Source: Prevotella aurantiaca JCM 15754 (GTDB taxonomy: Bacteria; Bacteroidota; Bacteroidia; Bacteroidales; Bacteroidaceae). Taken from it: a stretch of 64,000 bases of DNA. Below the pieces are notes generated by a model. It did not search any database and had not been told where the DNA came from. It worked only from the letters and a program-made list of their open reading frames with translations. Of this stretch, positions 27,103-35,867 are shown piece after piece. The position numbers and the translations under genes are program-made. The DNA is taken from NCBI RefSeq assembly GCF_000614025.1, contig NZ_BAKF01000008.1:31764-95763 (forward strand), in the 5' to 3' direction. How positions within the stretch are numbered: the stretch's first letter is position 1; every line of letters starts with the position of its first letter.

Positions 27103-30100
27103 CACAAGATTCTTCAAAGGCACAAGAACTATTCGCTCGAATTTTAGAAGTTATCGAATTTCCCGATAACCGCTCTGATATGCAAAACCGTTTAATGCAC
27201 GAAACTCTTGTGTTGGCTTGCCATGAAGGACTGAAAGGTACACGACATGGATTTGGTAACTTGTCTTCTCAAGTAGATTCGCTTTGCAAACAATTCCATA
27301 TAAAACCACAAGACACAGTTGCTATTCACCTAATGCGTCGCCATAGCAACTCTATTGCTCCTATTCTTCATAACGATTTACTGTATGATTGTAGGGCATT
27401 GGCGCTTTTTATCTCTGCTGTTTTCAACACATCTATTCCGTCTTTTCTTGTTGGGAAAATCCCGACGGAAGGCCGCCGCACAGCAAATATTCAGATAGCC
27501 AACTACAAATATATCCGCTGCACAGTGCAATCGTGGGACGATAAATATATAAAAGTAAATGTACTGAACCAGGAATGTGGCGAAGAAGAGGTTTTAATAG
27601 ACTATATCAACACCCCTGAACATATTGATTTAAGCTATATCCGCAAGATTTTATGCGAAGGTATGCAGCTTAATCTCTTAGATTGCAATGTTACTCGCAA
27701 GCGCATTGTACCACGCATTATTGTGGTTGAACCCGACTTTCTTGTCGATATTTCCTCGATTGCCAATTGTTTTGAAGACTACGGACACCATCCTTTGCTC
27801 TTTACCGTTAATCGTTTGCAATCCAGAAAGGCTACTGCAGCCACTCTTTTGGGTAATTTTGCAGGAAAAGCACTCGACGACATCATTAACAATCCTAATT
27901 ACAACATTAACGAAACCTTAAAATCGAACTTCCGAAACAAGGCTTTAGACTTTGCTACATGTACCGACTTTAATTCTGATGTATTTAAAAAGGACGGCAC
28001 AGAGCAAGCTAAGAATATTCAAGACATTGTTGAAGAACTATTTAAAAATTACGACCGTAACAAGGCTATTCTTGAACCGTCCTTCGTTTGCGAAAGTTTA
28101 GGTATTCAAGGACGGGTCGATTTAATGACGACTGATTTCCGTTTACTCGTAGAACAGAAGTCGGGAAAGAATTTCTATATTGCAAGTAACCACCTCAACA
28201 ACCATGGTTCAAAATATTTAGAGAAACATTACGTACAGGTTTTGCTCTATTTCGGAATTCTGCAATATAATTTTAACCGAAGCACACGAAATACAAACAT
28301 TCATTTACTTTATTCTAAATATCCGCTACCCAATGGTCTTTTAGAAGTTGAATCGCTGCAATCGCTGATGATGGAAGCGATTAAGTTTCGCAACCAGGTT
28401 GTTGCTACCGAATATTGGATAGGCAACAACGATTTCGCAAAAATTATTCCGCACTTTACTCCCAATACTTTACAGCTAACTCGTGGAAACGAAAGTTTTT
28501 TCCAACAGTGGATTTTACCACGCCTAACCGAAACTTTAGCACCGCTGCATAAGCTTTCTCCTTTGGAAACAGCTTACTTCAGCAGAATGATGCGCTTTGT
28601 TGTAAAGGAACAAATTATATCGAAGGTGGGTTATCAAGAAGGTACAGGTAGCAGCAATGCCGATCTTTGGAATATGCCTTTAGCGGGTAAGATTGAATCG
28701 GGCAATATTTACACGGGCTTAACCATTACTCGGAAAGAACAAAGTACAGCTTATAGTGGTTACGATAGCATTACGCTTGCTGTACCGAAGCAAAGCGAAG
28801 ATTTTTTGCCTAACTTCCGTCGTGGCGATATGGTATATCTCTATGCGTATCGCAAAAACGAAATACCTGACATTCGAAAAGCTTTTCTTTTTCGGGGCAC
28901 ATTGCAGGAAATTCATACCAACACTGTGATGGTACGTTTAAACGATGGACAGCAAAACCCTAATTTACTTGTTGGCGACCAATTTGCCATCGAACATAGC
29001 GGTAGCGATATTGGTTGCACAACTGCTATTCAAGGCTTACATACTTTTATTACCGCCAGCAAAGAACGCAAAGATTTGCTTTTGGGGCAACGTTCTCCTG
29101 AGCGAAATACAGAAATACAACTTTCTAAAACTTACAATCCTACATACGACGATATAATTTTGCGCGCCAAGCAGGCTACTGATTATTTTCTTTTAATTGG
29201 TCCTCCTGGAACGGGTAAAACATCAATGGCATTGCAATATCTCGTAAGAGAACACGAAGGGAAAAACATTTTGTTGCTTTCTTATACCAATCGTGCCGTA
29301 GACGAAATTTGCGGAATGCTTGCCGATAACAACATCGCTTTTCTTAGACTTTCGAAAGAATATTCATGCGATTCCCGATTTACTGATAATTTGCTTAACA
29401 ACGCTGTTAAAACAAATCCCACGCTCGAACATATCCGACAAACTATCGAGTCATCGCGCATCATCGTCAGCACAACGGCAAGTCTTGCAATCCATACGGC
29501 TATCTTTAGCATTAAACATTTCGAACTTGCTATTATCGACGAAGCAAGTCAGATTCTTGAACCGAATATTGTTGGCTTACTTGCTGCACATAATGGAGGA
29601 AAGCAGGTTATTGACAAATTTATTCTGATTGGCGACCACAAACAATTGCCTGCTGTTGTGCAACAAGATAATAACGAATCGGCTGCCGACTCGCCTTTAC
29701 TCGAAGAAATACATCTTCCAAATTGTGCCAACTCGCTTTTCGAACGCCTTATTCTTACCGAGCGGGCAGCAGGACGTAATAACTTTGTTGGCACACTTCG
29801 TAAACAAGGTCGTATGCACCCAGACATTGCAACCTTCCCCAACACTTATTTTTATGTTCGCGAACAGTTGGAATGTGTTCCTTTAGCTCATCAGACAGAA
29901 CTTAATCTGCCTTATAACAAACCAAGCGAAGATAAAATGGACGACTTTTTAAAGGCACATCGAATGATATTTATTCCTTCCAAGTTGTGCCGACAACCTA
30001 ATATTTCAGAAAAGGTAAATACAGAAGAGGCACGTATAGTAGCCAATCTTGTTCGCCGTTTATATCGTCAGATGGGAGAAACATTCGATGCACAAAAGTC

Positions 30101-30458
30101 AATTGGTATTATTGTACCTTACCGCAATCAAATTGCGATGATTCGAAAAGAATTGGAGCAACTCCAATTACCCGATATCAATAATATTAGTATCGACACT
30201 GTGGAACGCTATCAAGGTAGCCAGCGAGATGTAATAATCTACTCGTTCACCATTCAAAATCGTTTCCAATTAGAGTTTCTCACTGCCAATACATTCATTG
30301 AAGACGGCAATCCGATTGATCGCAAACTAAATGTTGCCATTACCCGAGCTCGCCAACAACTCATACTTACAGGAAACGAAGCCACCTTGCGTCAAAACTT
30401 TCTCTTCGGCAAACTAATTGATTATATCGATGAAAAAGGTGGAAGAACAATGATTTAA
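27099..30458 (+). CDS. Dna2-like nuclease-helicase (PD-(D/E)XK plus SF1 helicase)
   Basis: A 1119-residue protein. Near residues 330-385 it has a Cas4/RecB-type nuclease core: ESLGIQGRVDLM (Asp), LLVEQKSGK (E-x-K), and HYVQVLLYFGIL (QxxxY). From about 695 it is a UPF1/Dna2-like SF1B helicase: Walker A GPPGTGKTS, LLLSYTNRAVDEIC, Walker B LAIIDEASQILEP, GDHKQLPAVVQQ, LRKQGRMHPDIA, VERYQGSQRDVIIYSFT and LNVAITRARQQLILTG. The middle holds an OB-like beta region (KIESGNIYTGLTITRKEQ). Such enzymes process flaps or broken ends. A clear four-cysteine iron-sulphur motif is not obvious. It is the last gene of the dgt operon. Confidence 0.85.
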   Translation: MTQDSSKAQELFARILEVIEFPDNRSDMQNRLMHETLVLACHEGLKGTRHGFGNLSSQVDSLCKQFHIKPQDTVAIHLMRRHSNSIAPILHNDLLYDCRALALFISAVFNTSIPSFLVGKIPTEGRRTANIQIANYKYIRCTVQSWDDKYIKVNVLNQECGEEEVLIDYINTPEHIDLSYIRKILCEGMQLNLLDCNVTRKRIVPRIIVVEPDFLVDISSIANCFEDYGHHPLLFTVNRLQSRKATAATLLGNFAGKALDDIINNPNYNINETLKSNFRNKALDFATCTDFNSDVFKKDGTEQAKNIQDIVEELFKNYDRNKAILEPSFVCESLGIQGRVDLMTTDFRLLVEQKSGKNFYIASNHLNNHGSKYLEKHYVQVLLYFGILQYNFNRSTRNTNIHLLYSKYPLPNGLLEVESLQSLMMEAIKFRNQVVATEYWIGNNDFAKIIPHFTPNTLQLTRGNESFFQQWILPRLTETLAPLHKLSPLETAYFSRMMRFVVKEQIISKVGYQEGTGSSNADLWNMPLAGKIESGNIYTGLTITRKEQSTAYSGYDSITLAVPKQSEDFLPNFRRGDMVYLYAYRKNEIPDIRKAFLFRGTLQEIHTNTVMVRLNDGQQNPNLLVGDQFAIEHSGSDIGCTTAIQGLHTFITASKERKDLLLGQRSPERNTEIQLSKTYNPTYDDIILRAKQATDYFLLIGPPGTGKTSMALQYLVREHEGKNILLLSYTNRAVDEICGMLADNNIAFLRLSKEYSCDSRFTDNLLNNAVKTNPTLEHIRQTIESSRIIVSTTASLAIHTAIFSIKHFELAIIDEASQILEPNIVGLLAAHNGGKQVIDKFILIGDHKQLPAVVQQDNNESAADSPLLEEIHLPNCANSLFERLILTERAAGRNNFVGTLRKQGRMHPDIATFPNTYFYVREQLECVPLAHQTELNLPYNKPSEDKMDDFLKAHRMIFIPSKLCRQPNISEKVNTEEARIVANLVRRLYRQMGETFDAQKSIGIIVPYRNQIAMIRKELEQLQLPDINNISIDTVERYQGSQRDVIIYSFTIQNRFQLEFLTANTFIEDGNPIDRKLNVAITRARQQLILTGNEATLRQNFLFGKLIDYIDEKGGRTMI

Positions 30459-30988
30459 AACTTTATACAAGTGCCTTCCTTCTGTATAATAAAACGCGCG
30501 AAACTTTAGCTTTTTAGATAGATAAGAAAAAACATATTAGAGAGGAATGGTTATAGTTTTATGTAACTTCTCCACAGATTTCATCTATCATTGAAAAGCA
30601 AATAAAAAAGCAGTCTTAACCGCATTCTAATCCTTGCCATAATTGAAGAAAAAAAGGCATAATAAGCAGTTAAGAAATTTATAATTAAAAAATAGAAAAA
30701 CATAATTATAAATTTTATTTTTATAATAATAAACTTCGTCGTTTTTTATTATAATTTTTCTAACCAATAATTTCATCTCCCAAATCCTATCCTCTCTTTC
30801 AAAAAATAGCACGTAATCTTGTTAAAAAAAGAAATACAAACCCAACATAAGAACTATTTTTTTGCTCTACTTTTAGCATACTGCATCTTCAACTTTTTCA
30901 AAACTTTCTTACATCTAACTTTTTTCAACAAAAAGTATTTTGAGAGAGATACGTACTTAAACTTCTAAGTTTTGGAGAAAGAACCGAA
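30459..30988. repeat. 530-bp AT-rich gap with inverted-repeat element (copy B, about 30672-30770)
   Basis: No convincing gene. The segment around 30672-30770 is almost pure A+T with an inverted repeat, TTATAATAATAAAC facing GTTTTTTATTATAA, around TTCGTC. In reverse complement it resembles the element at 36830-36920 (shared GATGAAATTAT and ATTTATAATTA blocks). The 61-codon minus-strand frame here has the composition of the AT-rich DNA and is not called. The remainder leads into the CRISPR-like array. Confidence 0.4.
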
Positions 30989-31160
30989 GTCTTAATCCTT
31001 ATTTTAATGGAAAATACTTTTTGAGTTGGAGAGGCGGACGAAAAGGTGTCTTTCGAGAGGTCTTAATCCTTGTTGTAATGGAATATACTTAATAATTTAA
31101 AACATAAGAATTATGTCAGAATTTAATTTGTCTTAATCCTTGTTGTAATGGAAAATACTT
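30989..31160. CRISPR. CRISPR-like repeats, left part (three repeats)
   Basis: Three repeats begin at 30989, 31060 and 31130, spaced 71 and 70 bp. All begin GTCTTAATCCTT and share TAATGGAA(T/A)ATACTT. The first continues with TTTGAG to 37 nt; the other two differ at the tail (AATAATT) and have TTGTTG in place of TTATTT. The two spacers are about 34 nt and unlike each other. No cas gene lies in the window. Repeat drift and small number point to a decaying or orphan array. Orientation is uncertain. Confidence 0.6.
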
Positions 31161-31244
31161 AATAATTATATTTTCTCCAATAACTGATAGTAACTCATAA
31201 CGCTTTTCTTTCTAAATTCTCTATATATTTGGCTTTAACATCTC

Positions 31245-31763
31245 CTATAATGGCTTGATAACAGGCAATTTGTCATTATTGAAGTCAAACTTAAAGACCT
31301 TATTGTCTGTCAGCGACTTCTGATAAAAGAATTTAGGATATCTCGATGAGCCACTTTGAATACCAACGCCTATTGTTGAATCTTTCTTTAGTTTATTCCT
31401 TATGGCATTAAATAATCTTTTAATCCCTTCTTTAGGTTCTTTAGAAATCAACCGCAATGAAATCAACTCAACTTCGTTTTCATTTGCCCTTCCTCCTATT
31501 CCTTCAATAGTTCCCTTGCATACTTCATCATCATAAAAAGAAATACCTGCTTTGTTGTAATCTTTTAAAGAGACAAAGAAAAACAACTTGTCCTCTATAC
31601 CATTGCCAATAACACTTCTATAATTTGCCATATTGATTGCTGTACAAAAAACATCTTTTGTGTTCTTTTTTCTAAAATATACAACACAATCATACCTCTC
31701 TACCATATCGTTAATATATGGCACAAACTCAACCAAAGGCATAATAACATTTATATAAGACAT
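31245..31763 (-). CDS. Hypothetical protein, candidate RHS-linked orphan immunity gene
   Basis: A 172-residue protein I do not recognise. No signal peptide or transmembrane segment. Beta-rich start (MSYINVIMPLVEFVPYINDMVERYDCVVYF), a central VISLKDYNKAGISFYDDEVCKGTIEG-like stretch and a basic middle (GIKRLFNAIRNKLKKDS). It lies directly downstream, on the same strand, of a 3' fragment of an RHS-repeat gene, exactly where RHS toxin systems keep the cognate immunity gene. That position is the only hint of function. The ATG at 31763 is preferred over an upstream TTG. Confidence 0.6.
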   Translation of the reverse strand: MSYINVIMPLVEFVPYINDMVERYDCVVYFRKKNTKDVFCTAINMANYRSVIGNGIEDKLFFFVSLKDYNKAGISFYDDEVCKGTIEGIGGRANENEVELISLRLISKEPKEGIKRLFNAIRNKLKKDSTIGVGIQSGSSRYPKFFYQKSLTDNKVFKFDFNNDKLPVIKPL

Positions 31764-31841
31764 AAGCAATTAATGAGTGTCTATTTTTTGTTTTCCCCAT
31801 CCATCTTTGCCCAGATAATACAAACGTATCTATACATATTG

Positions 31842-32096
31842 TTAGATTTTATACATAAGAATATAAATTATCTCCCCCGATAACCAAATTGGATTCTGAC
31901 TAATGTAATTACCTGCACAAGAGTCATAGTAGCGGAAACGGTTATAATACAGTCCCGTCTCAACGTCCTCATACTGACCTTGATACTTAAACGGAATGAA
32001 GGAGGAATTATTGTTGTCCTTCCTTCTCTTTCTACCGAAACTGTCGAGTTCCTGCTCCCATACCTTGTTGTAATGGAATATACTTAATGATGACAT
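31842..32096 (-). pseudogene. RHS-repeat core fragment (3' end only, frameshifted)
   Basis: The recognisable part is the RHS-associated core: KVWEQELDSFGRKRRKDNNNSSF, PFKYQGQYEDVETGLYYNRFRYYDSCAGNYISQ. The usual DPIGL reads NPIWLSG here. One inserted base after SG would restore GDNLYSYV, the normal end of the core, followed at once by a stop, so no C-terminal toxin domain is encoded. The first residues of the open frame are translated from a CRISPR-like repeat, so true RHS homology starts near 32062. The gene is therefore truncated at both ends and inserted within the array. Confidence 0.8.
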
Positions 32097-32236
32097 TGGC
32101 GACCAAACTATCAGAAGTATCCCAAAGTCTTAATCCTTGTTGTAATGGAATATACTTTTTGAGTCTTCTCTGTCTTCTCCTCACGTGGGAGAAGCGGACG
32201 TCTTAATCCTTATTTTAATGGAAAATACTTTTTGAG
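32055..32236. CRISPR. CRISPR-like repeats, right part (one partial and two full repeats)
   Basis: Full repeats at 32127-32163 and 32200-32236 (both 37 nt, starting GTCTTAATCC and ending TTTTTGAG) and a partial one from 32063 that lacks its first eight bases. If completed, it would start at 32055, giving periods of 72 and 73 bp, in register with the left part. The 36-nt spacer before the last repeat ends GGAGAAGCGGAC, resembling GGAGAGGCGGACG at 31028-31040 in the first spacer. The partial repeat is fused to the RHS fragment at a CCTTG microhomology. Confidence 0.6.
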
Positions 32237-32545
32237 GGCGTCACAGGGTTGTTTTGGCATAAATTCAAGTCCACCACAGAAATATTGGTAGTAAGCATTC
32301 TCGCTCCATTGAGAAACCACCATTTCATCTGACACATTACGCAAATGTTTTAAAATTAAAAGACCACACATCAAGCGAATAGGATGAGCAGGGCGACCAT
32401 TATTGCTGCAATACAATGGAGAGAAAGCATTCTCAAAACGTTCCCAATTAATCTTATTATTAAGTTGGAAAAGGGGATGTTGATGGCTAAGCATGTCCTC
32501 TAAAGAAGAGAACATAGAGAGCTGTTTAGATGTACGTTTAAGCAT
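32210..32545 (-). pseudogene. Truncated IS5/IS1182-type transposase (N-terminal DUF772 part)
   Basis: Encodes MLKRTSKQLSMFSSLEDMLSHQHPLFQLNNKINWERFENAFSPLYCSNNGRPAHPIRLMCGLLILKHLRNVSDEMVVSQWSEN and so on, the N-terminal domain of IS5/IS1182-group transposases. Homology ends at PKQPCDA. The last eight codons (LKKYFPLK) and the stop come from the CRISPR-like repeat at 32200-32236, so the catalytic DDE domain is absent. The insertion-sequence remnant thus joins the array exactly at a repeat boundary. The ATG at 32545 is chosen; the TTG upstream lies inside an inverted repeat. Confidence 0.8.
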
Positions 32546-32547
32546 AA

Positions 32548-32593
32548 ATATCTGCAAGAAATATAATGTAAAGGTACAAAAACTTGCAGATAT
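32548..32593. repeat. Inverted repeat upstream of the transposase remnant
   Basis: ATATCTGCAAG at 32548-32558 and CTTGCAGATAT at 32583-32593, perfect 11-bp arms. It may be the end-proximal control hairpin of the insertion sequence. I could not identify a matching terminal inverted repeat or target duplication. Confidence 0.5.
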
Positions 32594-32732
32594 AAATAAA
32601 TAAGTTACAGGATAATATACTATGAATCAGAGGAATATTAGGTTTATAAGGGAGGACTAAATAACATTTCTCAAACATAATGCTGTGCAATAAACAAGAG
32701 GATAAGCTGCACTAAGCAAAGGGTAAAAATAA

Positions 32733-32795
32733 AGAAGCCTGCCATTAAAAGAATGATTTAAAATCATAATCTTAAGGACAGGCTTTTGTTTTTAT
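32733..32795 (-). terminator. Terminator after the secreted protein at 32840
   Basis: AGCCTG(C/T)C arms face each other (32736-32743 and 32777-32784) across an AT-rich loop, flanked by T/A runs on both sides. Fits the end of the minus-strand gene. Confidence 0.65.
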
Positions 32796-32839
32796 TTGGG
32801 TTATCGTCATTAGCATGATGATAGCACCTTACTATATCA

Positions 32840-34402
32840 TTATCGTACTATCTTTTGTGAAATGCGAGAACCATCAGAGTAGATTGTAGTTTGCACGTAG
32901 ATACCTTTTTCTGGACGATTAACACTGCGGCCTGAGAGATCGTGGTATTCTACTTTTTCAACTTGTTTTGCTGTATTGACATTTATACCAGTACTTGACA
33001 AGAAATACTCTGATATACCAGAGCTAAGACGCTGGTCGCCATCTATATAAACTGCTTCTAAGCCTACTTTGTCTTTTGCTTCCTTGTAGAAATAGATTGC
33101 ACGCGAGTTTTCATCATACTTATAGAATTGGTATTGGTCAGAGAAAGAATAAGGAACGTCTGTCATGTTTGACTTTAAATTCTTATAAGTTTCGGGAGTG
33201 AAAGTCTGCTTTTCACCATCAATATAAAGATTGTAATAAAGATGCGCTGGGTCGAGATAATTGAAATCAGCTGAATAGTAGCTCAATGTAAATTGTAATC
33301 CACCAGGACCTCCCCATGGATTTGGATCAAAAGGTTGGTATGCAGTAAGTTTCGGTGGCATTGGAGCTGCTGCTTTTTTATCCCATTGGTTAATAAGTGC
33401 GTAACGATAAGAATCGAAAATATAAGTACTTCTATCGTCGTCCATACTCTTATGTACCATTAAAATGCCTTTTGAGCTTAATGCATTTTTCTCTGCGTCA
33501 TAAGTAAATACAAGCGGTTGATGACTCAAGCATGGTTTTTCATATTCGTTGCCCATTTCGTCCTGACCTTTTCCCATTACTGCAGAAGATACAAATACGT
33601 AGCAAGCAGTTGTGCGGTCAATACCAAGATAAGATGTTGCAGGGAAAGTTACTGTTGTACCATTCTTGGTTCCTTTTATCCAATAACCTTTTACATTTGC
33701 TGTTAAGTCGCCTAAATAAACATCATCGCCGTCAAAAGCATATTTCACTGGATACAACTGCGACTTTCCTTCCATATCCATATAAAGTACAAGTCCGTCC
33801 CAAACTTTTGCCGATGCAGATGGTGCTATTTTATTTTCGTCCATGCGTGCACTTTTGTAAGTAGCCTCTGAATAGCTTGTCCAAGCACCGTTATCACGAC
33901 ACATACCAATCACCTCTCCTTCTTTTTCAACCATCAGAAGCGAATCGTTGCGCCAAACATATTTTAGAACTTGGTTTTCTTTACCTTCAATGGGTACATA
34001 TGTTTCCTTACCATTTTTTGTTCCAACATGGATTCGATACAAGTATCCATACTTAGGTTCTCCTGTTGAAAAGTCTTCCTCTGAAAAAATTGCTTGTGGA
34101 AGTTGGAAAGCAATGGTATCTCCTACAGTACGTGCGCCTTTAATCCAAGTCTTTGTATAAAGCGAATTGAGAGGATTCTCAAGATAAACTGCACCATCCT
34201 TACCAAAAACTATACGTTGCCAATCGCCTGTACTTTTGTGTGGTACTCCGTAATAGTAAACCGACTCAAAACCTGTAGTAGTGCGATATAGGTTTATTGT
34301 ATCGCCTTCTGCTGGTTTCGTAATAATTGTAGGATTGTCTTGTGCCATTGCTATTACTGCTGATAGCACTGAAAAAATAAATAATGTACAAAGTCTCTTC
34401 AT
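32840..34402 (-). CDS. Secreted protein with C-terminal sorting-like domain
   Basis: A 520-residue exported protein (signal MKRLCTLFIFSVLSAVIAMAQ). The body is beta-rich, with many Tyr/Trp/Gly segments, and I cannot assign a known domain. The last about 40 residues, VEYHDLSGRSVNRPEKGIYVQTTIYSDGSRISQKIVR, have the form of type IX-secretion C-terminal domains (YDLxGR, GIY, basic end). They suggest export across the outer membrane and surface attachment or release. A single transcription unit with its own terminator. Upstream neighbours on the same strand are similar secreted proteins, so this is a cluster. Confidence 0.7.
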   Translation of the reverse strand: MKRLCTLFIFSVLSAVIAMAQDNPTIITKPAEGDTINLYRTTTGFESVYYYGVPHKSTGDWQRIVFGKDGAVYLENPLNSLYTKTWIKGARTVGDTIAFQLPQAIFSEEDFSTGEPKYGYLYRIHVGTKNGKETYVPIEGKENQVLKYVWRNDSLLMVEKEGEVIGMCRDNGAWTSYSEATYKSARMDENKIAPSASAKVWDGLVLYMDMEGKSQLYPVKYAFDGDDVYLGDLTANVKGYWIKGTKNGTTVTFPATSYLGIDRTTACYVFVSSAVMGKGQDEMGNEYEKPCLSHQPLVFTYDAEKNALSSKGILMVHKSMDDDRSTYIFDSYRYALINQWDKKAAAPMPPKLTAYQPFDPNPWGGPGGLQFTLSYYSADFNYLDPAHLYYNLYIDGEKQTFTPETYKNLKSNMTDVPYSFSDQYQFYKYDENSRAIYFYKEAKDKVGLEAVYIDGDQRLSSGISEYFLSSTGINVNTAKQVEKVEYHDLSGRSVNRPEKGIYVQTTIYSDGSRISQKIVR

Positions 34403-34473
34403 AAGTAATTGTGGTTTAAAAGTTATTTAAAAAGTCATTATGTGATTGAACACACCTAATAATAGAAATAAAT

Positions 34474-34549
34474 ACGAGCGTATAAAGTAAAACGGGTTAA
34501 GCCAACTCTTAAAATAGTTTGCCAGTTAGTATTTACTATATACGCTCGT
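34474..34549 (-). terminator. Long hairpin terminating the 36346-34566 operon
   Basis: An 18-bp stem with one mismatch (ACGAGCGTATAAAGTAAA at 34474-34491 and TTTACTATATACGCTCGT at 34532-34549) around a 40-nt loop. T-rich flanks occur on both strands. It begins 17 bp after the stop at 34566. Confidence 0.7.
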
Positions 34550-34565
34550 TTATTTTATTTAAAAA

Positions 34566-35867
34566 TTACTTTTGAATCATTTGAAACTTTGGTTGTCCCT
34601 TCTTCATATTTACAAGTGGCATCATTGTAACTCCATGTGATGTTCCTTGTGCAATACGAACTGGAACTGTAGGTTTGCTTCCAGATTCACCTGCAGGTGT
34701 AGTAAATTCTATCTTTACAAGTGGGCCCCATTCATCGTTTATATTCTTTGCTAATGAGCAAGCATAATAAGTTGTTGATGGGTCTGCGCTCCAGGTTGCG
34801 TTATCAACACCAAACTGATTCCAATATGGATCTTGTTCATGGTCTTCTTGCAACAATTTTATTACACCAGCTTCGCCCATATCAGCCTTATCAAATGCAC
34901 TCTTTGTGATGATAATATCTCTGTGAACTGAACATTCAGCATTTGGTGTATAGATAACACGCTGGTAATAAGAATCGCCACTCTTTGCAAATTCTTTAAT
35001 TTCGATATTTACTTTAGCAACACCAGTACCGCCCAATTTCTTACTTGTAACAGGAATAACAACCATATCTGCATAAGTTCCAGCTGCGTCCCATGCTTGT
35101 ACATAGATTTCATACTTAGTGTTTGGTGTTAAACCAGTCCATTCGTATGAGTATTCGCCAGTACATTTAACACCCCATTGCTTAATCATATCGCCCATAT
35201 TGCTTAGTCCCATCATTGGACCAAACTGTTCGAATTGTTCTTTTGCCTTACCTTCTTGGAAAATACAAATAGCATATCCCTGAACATCTGCATTAGCAGA
35301 GAACTTAGCTTTTATACTTGTTGCTGCTGCTTCTACAACTTCTCCTGTAACCTTAGGTGTTCCGATAAGAGGTTTCTTAGGAGTTGTAAATTCTGCCTTT
35401 GACATACTGCAAGGAACACCATACATATCGTAACCAAGTGTAATGATAGTATAAGGTGTGTTATCTTTGAACGAATCGTCGAAACCTGTCATTTGTGCAT
35501 TTGTGAAATCGTCTTGCATCATGCTTGCATTGATTCTTTCAAAGTAAGAAACTGCGATTTCATCAGAAGTTATCTTGTTTGAAAGTGATTGTGGGACACA
35601 AGTGATTTTATAAGACTTACAGTCTGGAGTCTTTTTTACTGCAACCCAAAGTGTATCACCAGTAGATCCACTCTTATAGTCTTTATATGTAACATCAGCT
35701 GCAACTCTACCTTCAACGTTTGCGAAGAAGATGTTATCGATTCTATCCACCATAAATGCCTTGTGAGAGTTGGTTTTCTCCATAACTATCACACGGTTTG
35801 GTTCTGTTTGTGCAAATGTTGCCAAACTAAAAATTGCCATTAGGCTAAGTAATATGCTTTTTTTCAT
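34566..35867 (-). CDS. Secreted protein with fibronectin III-like segments
   Basis: A 433-residue exported protein (signal MKKSILLSLMAIFSLATFAQ). After a short N-terminal module ending in MVDRIDNIFFAN, the body reads as tandem beta-sandwich units, for example YSYEWTGLTPNTKYEIYVQAWDAAGTYAD, which is the classic fibronectin type III pattern. There is no clear C-terminal sorting domain (it ends KGQPKFQMIQK). The gene directly upstream (35864-36346) encodes a small protein that does carry one and overlaps by 4 bp. Ligand unknown, probably surface-associated. The same two-gene layout recurs at 37086-38983. Confidence 0.65.
   Translation of the reverse strand: MKKSILLSLMAIFSLATFAQTEPNRVIVMEKTNSHKAFMVDRIDNIFFANVEGRVAADVTYKDYKSGSTGDTLWVAVKKTPDCKSYKITCVPQSLSNKITSDEIAVSYFERINASMMQDDFTNAQMTGFDDSFKDNTPYTIITLGYDMYGVPCSMSKAEFTTPKKPLIGTPKVTGEVVEAAATSIKAKFSANADVQGYAICIFQEGKAKEQFEQFGPMMGLSNMGDMIKQWGVKCTGEYSYEWTGLTPNTKYEIYVQAWDAAGTYADMVVIPVTSKKLGGTGVAKVNIEIKEFAKSGDSYYQRVIYTPNAECSVHRDIIITKSAFDKADMGEAGVIKLLQEDHEQDPYWNQFGVDNATWSADPSTTYYACSLAKNINDEWGPLVKIEFTTPAGESGSKPTVPVRIAQGTSHGVTMMPLVNMKKGQPKFQMIQK

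Noticed and set aside
30627..30812. 61-residue minus-strand open frame
   Set aside because: Composition follows the surrounding AT-rich inverted-repeat DNA (Lys/Asn/Tyr/Phe only); no plausible promoter.
27099..30988. Dna2-like gene with Cas4-type nuclease near the CRISPR-like repeats, as part of a CRISPR system
   Set aside because: It overlaps the esterase gene by 4 bp in a dgt-led operon and is 530 bp from the array with no cas genes. The Cas4-type motif is shared by all Dna2/RecB-type nucleases.
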